From Robiginitomaculum sp. (GTDB lineage Bacteria; Pseudomonadota; Alphaproteobacteria; Caulobacterales; Maricaulaceae): a stretch of DNA of 39,171 nt. The position numbers were made by a program, and so were the translations under genes. The notes under the pieces were generated by a model. The model saw nothing but the letters and a program-made list of their open reading frames with translations, had not been told where the DNA came from and did no database searches. Within the stretch, counting starts at the first letter, position 1, and each line of letters begins with the position of its first letter. This document shows, piece after piece, positions 23,652 through 33,044 of the stretch. The DNA is taken from positions 1 through 39,171 of the forward strand of contig JAKIUV010000015.1 in assembly GCA_021647375.1 (NCBI GenBank), written 5' to 3'.

Positions 23652-25049
23652 TTACAAAAGAAACAGCGCCGCCAAACCCAAAAAAGCGAGAAAACCGACC
23701 ACGTCCGTTACCGTAGTTACAAACACCGTAGAAGCCACAGCCGGATCCGCGCCGACTTTCTTAAGCCCCAGCGGCACTAAAATGCCAGCCAATCCTGCAC
23801 AAAACAGATTAAACACCAAAGCTGCCGCGATCACCAAGGCAAGATCAAGCTTGTGAAACCACACAAATGTAATCACACCTAAAACCACGGCAAAAATCAG
23901 GCCGTTAACAATCGCTGCAAAGGCTTCGCGCCTAATGACCCGGTTAGTGTTTGCCGGGGTTAGGTCGCGGGTGGCCAATGCCCGAATAGCGACGGTTAGA
24001 GCCTGGGTGCCCGTATTCCCACCCATAGAGGCTACGATCGGCATTAAGACGGCGAGTGCTACCAATTTTTCAATTTCGTCTTGAAACAGTGATATAACGA
24101 ATGATGCCGCAATGGCCGTCAACAAATTGACGAACAACCAAGGCGCACGCGCCAACACCGTTGAGCCGACAGTATCAACCAGCCCGGCTTCGTTGACACC
24201 CGCCAAAGCCAGCATGTCTTCGGTGTGTTCGTCTTGAATGATTTCCACAATATCGTCCACGGTAATCATGCCAGACAAGCGCCCGTCCGCATCAACAACA
24301 GGTGCAGAGATTAGATCATATTTCTCAAAAAGATAAGCCACATCTTCCTGATCCAGCTCTGGCTCAATCACAGTTAAATTGGTGTCCATGATGTCGCTCA
24401 ACACTTGATCCGGATCACTGCGCATCAATGTGGAAAGCGGTAAATAGCCGCGCGGGTGGAAGTGGGCGTCGATGACATAAATATCAAAGAATTTATCCGG
24501 CAGGCTATCACCGTCTAACTTGCTTTGGCTGCGCATATGCTCAATGGTTTGGCCCACACTCCAAAATTCCGGCGCGGCCACAAATTCGCGCTGCATGAGC
24601 CGCCCGGCAGTTTCTTCGTCAAAAGCGAAGCTGTCTTCAATTTCCTTACGGTCTTGCGCCGCCATATCGGCCAAAACTTCGGCGCGGCGCTCTGCGGGCA
24701 GCTCTTCAAAAATTTGAATCGCATCATCCGAGTCCAGTTCTTCCATGGCTTTGGAAATTTGTCCCGGCTCCAAAAGCGGCAAAATATCTTCCACCACCTC
24801 ATCTTCAAGCTCCGCCAACATAGACGGGCTAATCACATCAGGAGCCAGCCCTAGTAACGCGGTTTGGTCGTCCGTTGATAATTGCTCAAACCGGTCGGCC
24901 AAATCCGCCGGATGTTCGCCAGTTAATAAAGCTCGAATGGTTGCTTTGTCTTCGCTGCGAATAGCTTGGCGTAAAGCACCCACATGCCGCATATCCAGAT
25001 CGGTGGTAGAGCTAAATGGTGTGTCGTGTGTTTCAGATAGTTCTGACAT
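23652..25049 (-). CDS. mgtE: Magnesium transporter MgtE
   Basis: A 465-residue MgtE channel. The MgtE N domain (about residues 30-150: LLTGEHPADLADRFEQL, MEELDSDDAIQIFEELP, LMQREFVA) is followed by two CBS domains (GYLPLSTLMRSD; SAPVVDADGRLSGMITVDDIVEII) and five membrane helices from about residue 300, with PIVASMGGNTGTQALTVAIR forming the conserved pore helix. Mg2+ binding to the N and CBS domains closes the channel. AGGAG precedes ATG 25049. spmX follows after about 92 bases. The 168-base gap upstream holds a small CCGTA-TGCT-TACGG hairpin and no gene; I see no recognisable Mg riboswitch. Confidence 0.95.
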   Translation of the reverse strand: MSELSETHDTPFSSTTDLDMRHVGALRQAIRSEDKATIRALLTGEHPADLADRFEQLSTDDQTALLGLAPDVISPSMLAELEDEVVEDILPLLEPGQISKAMEELDSDDAIQIFEELPAERRAEVLADMAAQDRKEIEDSFAFDEETAGRLMQREFVAAPEFWSVGQTIEHMRSQSKLDGDSLPDKFFDIYVIDAHFHPRGYLPLSTLMRSDPDQVLSDIMDTNLTVIEPELDQEDVAYLFEKYDLISAPVVDADGRLSGMITVDDIVEIIQDEHTEDMLALAGVNEAGLVDTVGSTVLARAPWLFVNLLTAIAASFVISLFQDEIEKLVALAVLMPIVASMGGNTGTQALTVAIRALATRDLTPANTNRVIRREAFAAIVNGLIFAVVLGVITFVWFHKLDLALVIAAALVFNLFCAGLAGILVPLGLKKVGADPAVASTVFVTTVTDVVGFLAFLGLAALFLL

Positions 25050-25217
25050 ACCGCTCTCCTATTAATTTGGGTTGGGCATGGGTGCCGTAAGCATACGGTT
25101 TCTTATACCCATTTACCAAAACTACCATAGGAAATTTTTACTATAGGCTATCGGCACAACTTATTGTGGGAATAGTCTTGGAGATAGCATTGAGTTTGTG
25201 AGGCTCGCAACCTGATG

Positions 25218-26453
25218 TTAATGCACATTCTCAAGCCAAAGCTCATGGGCATCAATTCGGAGCTGTAACCAAGCATTATGTGCGTTGTGACGGGTCAGGG
25301 CTTCGGCTTCTTCGCTCTGTAAATATTGCTGTTCGGCAAGTAATAAGCCAGTGTAATCATGGGCGCCCAATTCATAGCTGCGACGAATTTTCTCAATGAC
25401 AAACTTGCTACTGTCCAAAGCCGTTACTGCGGATTGCCAACTGCGGTATGTATTGGCAACTCTTTGGACATCGCGCTGGGCAATTAAATTAATCTCGCGG
25501 CGGGTATAAGCGGCAGCATATTGTGCGGCTTTGGCTTTTGAATTATCACGGGCAGCGACTGCGCTGCGCTGTTTTATGCCGATGGGCACGGACACTGTTA
25601 GGCCAAAGCCAGTTTCATCTCCACCTTGCTCATGAAAGAGCCGTAGTCCAATTGTCGGGTCTGCATATTTATCTAATTGAGAGCGCCGCGCTTGCACATC
25701 AAGCTGTTTTGCTTCTTTTTCTGCTATAGTGATTTCATGACTGCGCGATAGAACCAGTTGCGCCCATTTCTGCATGTTTTCTGGTCGATCCGGGGTTGGC
25801 AAGCGCGGGGCGCGGGGCGGAACGATTATTTCGGGAAAATTTGCAGTAATGGCTTCACGCGCAAGTTTTTCTGAGCCTTGAGCCAGGGCTAATGTAGATA
25901 AAGAAGTTTCCATCGCACTACGCGCTAACCCCACGTCAAGATCTGACGCGTCATTAAGCTGGCGGCGTTTTTCAAGTGCGGCGAGCGCTTTGCGGTGAAT
26001 GTTGACATTCTCTTGGCGGATGGCTTGGGTTTCCGAAGCAAGCAGCCAATCCATCCATACTTGCTTTAACAGCAAAGCCGTTTGGTGGCGTGCATCTTCT
26101 GCAATATTTTCAGCCAACGCAACGCCAATTTTCCCGGCTTCGCGGTCAAGGCGGGCTTTGCCCCGAATGCGTAACCCTCTTGAAAGTGTAGCGTCATATT
26201 CACCAAAATTGCCAAGTCCGCTAATTTGGCGTCTTGTATAACTTCCGCCCAAAGTTAATTCATGTGGCCCCATACGCAAACTATCTGCTTGCGCCCGCGA
26301 AGTTTCAATGTTTTGGGTGGCCTGTTGGTAGATCGGATAATTATCCAAAGCACGCTCAACCATTTCAGGGGGCGGCAAATAACTTACCTCACTCGCAAAA
26401 GACACGGTAGAATAAGAAAGGAGACTAAATGAAAAAAGAAGTTTCTTGATCAT
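25218..26453 (-). CDS. TolC/CusC-family outer membrane efflux protein
   Basis: A 411-residue outer-membrane channel subunit. ATG 26453 overlaps the stop of the DUF3240 gene (ATGA) and starts a good signal peptide, MIKKLLFSFSLLSYSTVSFA; the longer frame to 26489 is rejected. Two OEP-type repeats of long helices with the usual NYPIYQQA and ARRSQLDKYADPTIGLRLF segments are visible. It is the last gene of the fusion protein/pump/DUF3240/channel operon and would carry metal ions out through the outer membrane. No Cys lipobox is seen, unlike CusC. Confidence 0.88.
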   Translation of the reverse strand: MIKKLLFSFSLLSYSTVSFASEVSYLPPPEMVERALDNYPIYQQATQNIETSRAQADSLRMGPHELTLGGSYTRRQISGLGNFGEYDATLSRGLRIRGKARLDREAGKIGVALAENIAEDARHQTALLLKQVWMDWLLASETQAIRQENVNIHRKALAALEKRRQLNDASDLDVGLARSAMETSLSTLALAQGSEKLAREAITANFPEIIVPPRAPRLPTPDRPENMQKWAQLVLSRSHEITIAEKEAKQLDVQARRSQLDKYADPTIGLRLFHEQGGDETGFGLTVSVPIGIKQRSAVAARDNSKAKAAQYAAAYTRREINLIAQRDVQRVANTYRSWQSAVTALDSSKFVIEKIRRSYELGAHDYTGLLLAEQQYLQSEEAEALTRHNAHNAWLQLRIDAHELWLENVH

Positions 26454-26761
26454 AATAAGCGCCCTGCAATTGATACCGGTTCCGTCCAAAACATGAGTCC
26501 GGAAATTGGCAATTCAGCTTTAATTTGGGCTAATAAAGGCTCAACCCTTTGCGTATCCATAATGACAATAAATAATCGGCGGTTAATACGCCCGCGCACT
26601 TTCTCGCTAGCGCTGGCACGCGTAAAGCCAAGCCCGTGCCCTTCACATTTAATTGTTGTGAAACCTGACAAAGGCGGGTCTTGCTCCAACATAAATTCCA
26701 GCAAGCTATCTTCTGATTCTGGCGGGTAAACCAAGGTTAATTTGCAGAGAGATTGGTCCAT
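26450..26761 (-). CDS. DUF3240 PII-like protein
   Basis: A 103-residue cytoplasmic protein of the DUF3240 family, which has a PII-like ferredoxin fold and is found in metal RND operons. LCKLTLVYPPESEDSLLEFML begins the first strand-helix, GFTTIKCEGHGLGF follows, and RRLFIVIMDTQRVEPLLAQI carries the second half. Its start lies 25 bases inside the end of the pump gene and its stop overlaps the TolC-like start, so it is translated within the operon. A sensing or regulatory role is possible but not known. Confidence 0.8.
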   Translation of the reverse strand: MDQSLCKLTLVYPPESEDSLLEFMLEQDPPLSGFTTIKCEGHGLGFTRASASEKVRGRINRRLFIVIMDTQRVEPLLAQIKAELPISGLMFWTEPVSIAGRLL

Positions 26762-29700
26762 TCCAGGTCTCCTGTATTTTGTGTTGATTGTTTTTTAGAG
26801 ACACCGAATTTTTTAAACAAAACCGGGAGCAAAAGTAGTGTGAGAAGTGTTGACGAGATCAACCCGCCAATAACAACAATAGCAAGCGGCCTTTGAATTT
26901 CCGATCCGGGGCCATCAGCAAAGAGGAGCGGTAGCAAGCCAAATGCGGCGGTTGTCGCAGTCATAAGCACGGGTCGCAATCGTCGTTTTGCCCCAGTTAA
27001 AATGGCCTCATCGAGACTAACCCCTTCGGCGAGCAACTGATTGAAATAGCTCACAAGTACAAGCAAGTTTAAAACAGCAATGCCGAGCAAGGCAATAAAC
27101 CCTACCGACGCAGGCACGGAGAGATACTCTCCTGCAAGCACCAAAGAAAGTACGCCGCCCACCAAAGCAAATGGTACATTGGCCATAATCAACAAGGACT
27201 GCCTAAAGGAGCGCAGCGTCGCAAACAGCACAAGGAATATTAACCCGAGCGCGAACGGCACCACAACGGCTAGCCGCGCCGCTGCCCGGCGTTGGTTTTC
27301 AAATTCACCGCCCCAGCTAATTCTATACCCTTGCGGCAGGTCAACTTGATTGGCCACTGCCGTTTGCGCATCTTCAACAAAACTAACCAGGTCGCGTCCC
27401 GCGACATAGGCTTGCACTATGGCGAAGCGTGAAGCATTTTCGCGGTCAATTTTCACTCCGGATGGCACCCGTTCAATCCTTGCAAAATCACCGATGCGAA
27501 TTATTTCACCGTCGCCGACGGCAATTTGCACACGGTTAAAATCATCGGGAGAACTGCGCAAGCTATCTTCGCCGCGTACCATTATTCGTGTGCGGCGCAA
27601 AGGTTCAACCACAATACCCGCCTCCATGCCTGTGAGTATGGCGCGCATATCGTCTTCGACATCCGAGATGTTTAGGCCGGCCCGTCCGAGTGCAAGTCGG
27701 TCAAGACGGAGCTGCATATAGTCCACCATATCATTGGATAGCGTAAACACCTCGCTAGCGCCATCGACGCTGGAAATTGTATCTTGGATTTGTCCGGCTA
27801 AGTCGGCTAAAATTCCCAAATCAGGACCAAAGATTTTAACGGCCAAATCGCCGCGCGCGCCCGTGAGCATTTCAGAAGTACGCATTTCGATGGGCTGGGT
27901 GAACGAAGTCTCAATGCCTGGCATGGATTCCATTGATTTTCGCATCTGGTCGATAAGCCATTCTTTGTCTGGCTTGCGCCACTGTTCTTTGGGCTTTAAC
28001 ACAAGAAAAGCATCCGTGTCATTGGGACTCATGGGGTCAAGGCCAAGCTCGTCAGAGCCAACCCGCGCGATAATGCTCTCAATTTCAGGCACATCTTCCA
28101 GCAAAGCTTTTTGTACCATTAAGTCCATCTTGACGCTGTGGTCTAGGCTGATGGATGGCAGTTTTGTTGTCTGCATAATAACAGAGCCTTCGTCCATAGT
28201 TGGCATGAAGGTTTTGCCAACGCTGGAATACGCAAAACCAGCCGCGATTAGGCTTATGCCGGCGATTGCATAAATACCCATAGGGAAGCGCACAAAAAAA
28301 CCAAGAATGCGCCCATAAGCAGGTGTCAAAATCCGCATCAATAATGGCTCTTTACCACTGCCCGGTTTAATCAAATAAGAAGCCAGAACAGGTATAATCG
28401 TCAGAGATAAAACGAGGGATGCCGCTAGGGAGAAAACAATCGTCAATGCAACAGGGCTAAATAACTTGCCCTCCAAACCCTGTAAGGACAAGAGCGGCAG
28501 AAACACCAAACAAATTATGATAACACCCGCAGTTACGGGCGCTGCAACTTCAACCGTTGCGCGGTAGACGAGATGCAGGCGCGGCACTGTTGCGTTTTTG
28601 CCGTGGCGGTTTATACGGTCCACAACGTTTTCAACCACCACCACCGAGGCATCAACGATTAATCCGATAGCAATCGCCAGTCCCCCGAGGCTCATAAGGT
28701 TGGCCGATAATCCTGTCATACGCATCAGTAAAAATGTCGCTAAAGCTGCCATAGGGAGGGTAAGGGCGACAACAATTGCGGCGCGAACATTGCCTAAAAA
28801 TAACAACAATAAAATAAGCACCAGAACAATGGCTTCCGTGAGTGCTTTTTGAACAGCGCCAATGGCTTTATCAATCAGGGCAGAGCGATCATAAAAAGCA
28901 TTGATAGTTACACCCTCGGGCAGGGACACCGAAAGCTCTTCAAGCCGGGTTTTGACATCACGAACAATCGCATTTGCATCCGCGCCCCGCAGGGATAACA
29001 CCAAGCCTTGAACCACTTCCGAGCGGCCATCTTTGGTCACGGCACCATTGCGCATTAAACTACCAATTCTAACTTCAGCAATATCTTGAATGCGCACCGG
29101 AATACCGTTTTCACGCGACACAACAATTTGGGATATATCCTCTAGTTTTGTGACCGCGCCTATGGCGCGCACCGCAATAGCTTCGTCGCCTTCAATAATG
29201 AGACCAGCACCGTCATTGCGGTTGCCCATTTCTATGGCGGCTCGAACATCCCGGATATTAAGACCCGCTGCCGCCAGAGCGCTAAGGTCGGGCACAACAT
29301 CAAATGTTTTAACAACGCCGCCAAGCGAGTTCAAATCTGCAACACCCGGCAGTGTGCGTAGGGCGGGGCGAATAGTCCAATCCAGAAGTGAGCGGCGTTC
29401 TTCCAAGCTAAGGTCGCCCCCTTCAATAGTGAACATATAGACCTCTGAGAGCGGCGTGGAAATTGGGGCAAGCCCGCCCTCTACGCTGGACGGAAGATCG
29501 CCTGCGGCATTGCTAATGCGCTCTGCCACTTGCTGGCGCGCCCAATAAATATCGACGCTGTCATCAAAATCAATGGTAATATCCGCGATGGCATATTTTG
29601 CCATAGAGCGCAGAACCTTTTGTTTGGGGATACCCAGTAATTCCATCTCTAGAGGTGCGATCACGCGAAGCTCGACCTCTTCGGGGGTCATACCGGGCGC

Positions 29701-29856
29701 TTTCATGATGATCTTCACCTGTGTGGTTGAAATATCCGGAAAGGCATCAATAGGAATACGTAAAAACGATAAAACGCCAGCAATCAGCATCACCAAGGTC
29801 AATGCAATAACAAAGAGGCGCTGGGTTAGAGAAAACCCGATTAATTTTCTAAGCAT
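26737..29856 (-). CDS. Heavy-metal efflux RND pump (CusA/CzcA family)
   Basis: A 1039-residue inner-membrane proton/metal antiporter with 12 expected helices and two large periplasmic loops. HME-type features are clear: FPDISTTQVKI (40-50), DITIDFDDSVDIYWARQQVAERI (92-114), GGEFENQRRA late in the protein. In helix 4 GLAIAIGLIVDASVVVVEN holds Asp402 but has Ala where Co/Zn/Cd pumps (CzcA) carry the first Asp, so the signature is nearer the CusA type. A Met (561) sits in EGSVIMQTT where CusA has its first metal-site Met. The ion is therefore perhaps Cu/Ag, but this is uncertain. The start overlaps the fusion protein stop by one base (TAATG). Confidence 0.93.
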   Translation of the reverse strand: MLRKLIGFSLTQRLFVIALTLVMLIAGVLSFLRIPIDAFPDISTTQVKIIMKAPGMTPEEVELRVIAPLEMELLGIPKQKVLRSMAKYAIADITIDFDDSVDIYWARQQVAERISNAAGDLPSSVEGGLAPISTPLSEVYMFTIEGGDLSLEERRSLLDWTIRPALRTLPGVADLNSLGGVVKTFDVVPDLSALAAAGLNIRDVRAAIEMGNRNDGAGLIIEGDEAIAVRAIGAVTKLEDISQIVVSRENGIPVRIQDIAEVRIGSLMRNGAVTKDGRSEVVQGLVLSLRGADANAIVRDVKTRLEELSVSLPEGVTINAFYDRSALIDKAIGAVQKALTEAIVLVLILLLLFLGNVRAAIVVALTLPMAALATFLLMRMTGLSANLMSLGGLAIAIGLIVDASVVVVENVVDRINRHGKNATVPRLHLVYRATVEVAAPVTAGVIIICLVFLPLLSLQGLEGKLFSPVALTIVFSLAASLVLSLTIIPVLASYLIKPGSGKEPLLMRILTPAYGRILGFFVRFPMGIYAIAGISLIAAGFAYSSVGKTFMPTMDEGSVIMQTTKLPSISLDHSVKMDLMVQKALLEDVPEIESIIARVGSDELGLDPMSPNDTDAFLVLKPKEQWRKPDKEWLIDQMRKSMESMPGIETSFTQPIEMRTSEMLTGARGDLAVKIFGPDLGILADLAGQIQDTISSVDGASEVFTLSNDMVDYMQLRLDRLALGRAGLNISDVEDDMRAILTGMEAGIVVEPLRRTRIMVRGEDSLRSSPDDFNRVQIAVGDGEIIRIGDFARIERVPSGVKIDRENASRFAIVQAYVAGRDLVSFVEDAQTAVANQVDLPQGYRISWGGEFENQRRAAARLAVVVPFALGLIFLVLFATLRSFRQSLLIMANVPFALVGGVLSLVLAGEYLSVPASVGFIALLGIAVLNLLVLVSYFNQLLAEGVSLDEAILTGAKRRLRPVLMTATTAAFGLLPLLFADGPGSEIQRPLAIVVIGGLISSTLLTLLLLPVLFKKFGVSKKQSTQNTGDLEWTNLSAN

Positions 29857-30917
29857 TACTCCACCCCGGCAAGATGCATGGCTTTAAGCTCGGTGAGGCC
29901 AGTGACGGCTACTTGGTCGCCTTCAATGACCGCCCCTGCTACAGTGGCATAGCCGCGAGAGCGCCCTGTGACTTCAACCGCAATAGGGGTGAACCCGCCG
30001 CTTGATTTTAAAAATACATTTGTTTTTCCGTTTAACCGGATAATCGCGGAGACTGGCACTCGAACCATTTCGCCCGCTTGCGAAGACTTGGAGATAATGA
30101 CTTGCGTTAGCTGCCCCGGATTAAGCCCTGAACCCACAGGCACTTTAGCAACCAGCATGGCCGATTTGGTTTTGGGGTCGATCATCCGAGAGGCGGAAAC
30201 TACTTCTCCGAACGAGCCATCATCAAAGCCGATACTGTCGCCCGCCTTCACTTGGCCAACTAAATTTTCGGGAACCATCACTTCTGCCCAAAGATCATCA
30301 GAAGTATAGATTGCAGTTACGGCACTCATGGGTTCGACGCTTTGGCCAATTTGTAAATCAAAATCTTCAATGCGCCCGCTTTCAGGAGCTTTGATATAGT
30401 ATTGCGATAAACCCGCACCATGAATGCCGCGAAGCGGGGTGCTGTGCTGCTTAACCAATGCCTGCGCGCGCATAACATTTGCCTTTAAGGGCAACAGGGT
30501 TGTGCCCGCGGACAAGCCTTCATCGACCAATAAAGTTTGCTGTTTTAGCGCAATGTTAGTGGCTTCTAACTCTCCCTTGGCGGCCTGAAGCCCAATGTTC
30601 ATATCCATATAGTCACGGCTGCGCACAGTGAATAATGTTTGCCCTGCTTTAATTTTCTGGCTCGGCAAAACATGAATTTTAGTCAATACGCCTTCATAGG
30701 GAATAGTGATTGCTTTTAAGCTTGTGCGCACGGGGATGATTTTTGCAGGTACATTGGCAAGGGACATGTTGCCCGCAGAAAGGCTTGCCGTAACGGTAAT
30801 CCCTAACCTAGATATTTGCTTGTCCGTGAGGCTAATGGTTTCAGACGCCAAAGCACCAAATGAAATGGGTGTAAGTAGAGACACACTTAGAGCCAAGGTT
30901 AATAATTTCGCGCGCAT
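29856..30917 (-). CDS. Periplasmic membrane fusion protein (CusB/CzcB family)
   Basis: A 353-residue periplasmic adaptor of the RND pump. A signal peptide (MRAKLLTLALSVSLLTPISFGALA) is followed by the lipoyl-like and hairpin parts (GVLTKIHVLPSQKIKAGQTLFTVRSRDYMD and its partner YYIKAPESGRIEDFDLQIGQSV), the beta-barrel (LWAEVMVPE) and the membrane-proximal part. It lacks the long His- or Met-rich N-terminal extension of some CusB/CzcB proteins. It is the first gene of the efflux operon; the promoter region contains a repeat that may bind the adjacent response regulator. Confidence 0.92.
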   Translation of the reverse strand: MRAKLLTLALSVSLLTPISFGALASETISLTDKQISRLGITVTASLSAGNMSLANVPAKIIPVRTSLKAITIPYEGVLTKIHVLPSQKIKAGQTLFTVRSRDYMDMNIGLQAAKGELEATNIALKQQTLLVDEGLSAGTTLLPLKANVMRAQALVKQHSTPLRGIHGAGLSQYYIKAPESGRIEDFDLQIGQSVEPMSAVTAIYTSDDLWAEVMVPENLVGQVKAGDSIGFDDGSFGEVVSASRMIDPKTKSAMLVAKVPVGSGLNPGQLTQVIISKSSQAGEMVRVPVSAIIRLNGKTNVFLKSSGGFTPIAVEVTGRSRGYATVAGAVIEGDQVAVTGLTELKAMHLAGVE

Positions 30918-30970
30918 AAAGCCCCCAAACAGATAATTACATTTTTAGAATTAGAATACTTATAAACTGT

Positions 30971-30988
30971 ACCTGAAACGAACCTGAA
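30971..30988 (-). promoter_or_regulatory. Candidate response-regulator operator before the efflux operon
   Basis: On the minus strand the heptamer TTCAGGT occurs twice with an 11-base period, the one-turn direct repeat usual for OmpR/PhoB-type regulators. About 12 bases beyond it lies TATTCT, a possible -10 element, so the repeat would occupy the -35 area, as expected for an activator. TATTCTAAT also occurs upstream of the regulator gene (near 33065-33075). Binding is inferred. Confidence 0.45.
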
Positions 30989-31012
30989 TACGCTACAGAT
31001 TAATTGGCGCGC

Positions 31013-32383
31013 TCAAAAATCTATAAAAGGGAGTATAATATCAACGCGCAGACCATTGAGGGGGGATTTGCCCAATTTGCAAGTGCCGCCGTACAAATTG
31101 ACCAGTTCGCGGACAATCGCTAGTCCGAGGCCGCCGCCTGGCGTCGTCTCGTCCCAGCGCATCCCCAAGTCAAAGACAACATCATAGGCTTTGGTTGGCA
31201 GGCCAGGCCCATCATCATCCAAGCGGATCAGAATATGGTTCCCGTCTGCTTTCGAACACACGATGTCAATACGACTGACCGCCGCCTTATAGGCATTGTC
31301 AAGAATGTTCCCTAGAATTTCATTTAAATCAATTTTATCCATATGAATAGGTTTTTGGGTGTGAACTTGTACATTTATATCAATATCTTTATCGCTATGA
31401 AGTAGCTTCATTGCCGTAATAACAGGCGGTAATACGTCCTCAATATTGGAAAATGTACTCGGGAGCTGGGCCGCAGCAGATGCGCGCGCGCGCGCAATAT
31501 GATGATCAATATGCCTTTGCATAATATTACACTGCTGGATAATGGCTTGTGAGGAGCGGACGAGTCCCTCTTCTTCTAATTTATAGCCCTCATCGGCCAC
31601 AATCGCGAGCGAACCCTTAAGGCCGTGTGCCAAATTACCCGCCTGCGCCCGCGCGCGCTTAAGCATGTCGCTTGTGGAGGCAATATGTGCATTAAGCTCT
31701 CCAACCAAAGGTGTTACTTCTGTAGGGTAAGTCCCGTCAAGTTTTTCTGTCTTCCCCGATCTGACATTTTTAAACCCTTCGGAAAGCCGCTTAAAGGGAT
31801 GCAAAGCAAAGCTTGTCAATAAGGCGGCGGCGAACATCATCGACAGTGACAACACAACAAATGACCAAGCTAAGGTCGTGTTAAACTCACTAATCATTTC
31901 AGCCAAATGGCGGCGCTCAACGGCAAGAATGAACCGCCGATATTCTCCGTTTTTAGAGTGAAAGTTTGTAGTTTTTTCGACGACCAATAAAACATCGTCC
32001 ACCCCCTTAATCTTATGGCGGTGGGCTGCAATGTCGTGGTCAAAACCTTCATCTGCCAAAGCTATCGGTTTACCGCTCAGGGACGGGCTTTTTAAGCTAG
32101 CATTTTGCCCCCTCACTTCCCAATAATAACCCGAATCAGGTGTGTCATATTTTGTGTCGCTAAAAGCACTAACGAGAATGAAATCCCCATTCTCGTCGAG
32201 CTGCGTTATGTTTTCCAGCTCAACAATATGCTGGTCAAGCTCATCATAAAATTGTTTAAAAACATGGGTGTGAAATGCTGAGGATAACAACCAATAGCCG
32301 ATTACAGCACCCAGTGTGACCCACAAAACAGATGCGGTAACCATTCGTTTGCGTAGCGACATTTTTGAAAAAGCGGGTGTCAT
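31013..32383 (-). CDS. Sensor histidine kinase (PhoQ-like)
   Basis: A 456-residue inner-membrane sensor. Helix 1 (about 15-34) and helix 2 (about 172-194) enclose a periplasmic domain of about 135 residues; a HAMP-like segment follows. The phosphorylation site is NLAHGLKGSLAIV with His253, resembling the LAHSLKTPLA form of PhoQ-like kinases rather than the HELRTP form. The catalytic domain has NEILGNILDNAYKAA, RLDDDGPGLP and GGGLGLAIVREL. It overlaps the response regulator by four bases (ATGA). The periplasmic domain contains several His and Asp residues (HDIAAHRHKIKG) that could bind metal, which fits the neighbouring efflux operon. Confidence 0.93.
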   Translation of the reverse strand: MTPAFSKMSLRKRMVTASVLWVTLGAVIGYWLLSSAFHTHVFKQFYDELDQHIVELENITQLDENGDFILVSAFSDTKYDTPDSGYYWEVRGQNASLKSPSLSGKPIALADEGFDHDIAAHRHKIKGVDDVLLVVEKTTNFHSKNGEYRRFILAVERRHLAEMISEFNTTLAWSFVVLSLSMMFAAALLTSFALHPFKRLSEGFKNVRSGKTEKLDGTYPTEVTPLVGELNAHIASTSDMLKRARAQAGNLAHGLKGSLAIVADEGYKLEEEGLVRSSQAIIQQCNIMQRHIDHHIARARASAAAQLPSTFSNIEDVLPPVITAMKLLHSDKDIDINVQVHTQKPIHMDKIDLNEILGNILDNAYKAAVSRIDIVCSKADGNHILIRLDDDGPGLPTKAYDVVFDLGMRWDETTPGGGLGLAIVRELVNLYGGTCKLGKSPLNGLRVDIILPFIDF

Positions 32384-33033
32384 CCGAATTTATAACCCAG
32401 GCCGCGTATCGTTTTAATTTTGTCACTGCCTATTTTTTTCCGCAACCGGCCTATATAGACCTCTATAGTGTTGGAGCCGCGCGTTTCATTAATCGGATAA
32501 AGATGCTCTATGAGTTCGGTTTGGGACACAACATGACCAATGCGGTGCATAAAATATTTTAGCATACGAAACTCAAATGCCGTTAAATCCAATATTTCAG
32601 ACCCTAAGCGAGCTTCGCTGGTTATCGTATCTATAGATAAACCTTGGTGTACAAGAACTGCATCTTTTTTACCCATGGACCTGCGAATAAGGGCGCGCAA
32701 ACGCGCGACAAGCTCTGGCGTGTGAAAGGGCTTCACCATATAATCATCCGCGCCTTTGTTTAAGCCCTCGACTTTTTCGGCCCAGCTGCTGCGTGCCGTT
32801 AAAACTAAAACAGGCATAATAATGCCTTTAGAGCGCCAAGATTGCAACACCTCCAAGCCTGGCTTCCCTGGCAAACCCAAATCTAAAATGGCCGCGCTTA
32901 AATTACCGAGTAAACCTAATTCATAGCCATCATCACCTGTGTAAGCGTGTTCCACTACAAAGCCGGATAACAAAAGAGAACGGCTGATACGGTTCGCCAA
33001 ATCCTTATCATCTTCTACCAACAAAATACGTAT
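32380..33033 (-). CDS. OmpR-family response regulator with probable ATA start
   Basis: A regulator of about 217 residues with receiver domain (acidic pair in LLVEDDKD, phospho-Asp51 in AAILDLGLPGKPGL, VLTARSSWAEKVEGLNKGADDY, Lys in MVKPFH) and winged-helix DNA-binding domain (LTAFEFRMLKYFMH, NTIEVYIGRLRKKIG, IRGLGYKFG). The expected MRILLVEDD start is encoded as ATA CGT ATT TTG TTG GTA, with AGGAGG at 33044-33039 exactly five bases before the ATA. No ATG or GTG lies in frame between that site and an upstream TAA; the first usual alternative is TTG 33024, 14 bases from the AGGAGG. It probably controls the adjacent metal efflux operon. Confidence 0.9.
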   Translation of the reverse strand: MRILLVEDDKDLANRISRSLLLSGFVVEHAYTGDDGYELGLLGNLSAAILDLGLPGKPGLEVLQSWRSKGIIMPVLVLTARSSWAEKVEGLNKGADDYMVKPFHTPELVARLRALIRRSMGKKDAVLVHQGLSIDTITSEARLGSEILDLTAFEFRMLKYFMHRIGHVVSQTELIEHLYPINETRGSNTIEVYIGRLRKKIGSDKIKTIRGLGYKFG

Positions 33034-33038
33034 AGTGT

Positions 33039-33044
33039 CCTCCT
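33039..33044 (-). promoter_or_regulatory. Strong ribosome binding site deciding an ATA start
   Basis: A perfect AGGAGG lies five bases before ATA 33033, the codon that aligns with the first Met of OmpR-type receivers. An out-of-frame ATG at 33047 overlaps the site and would give only a short peptide. Confidence 0.75.
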
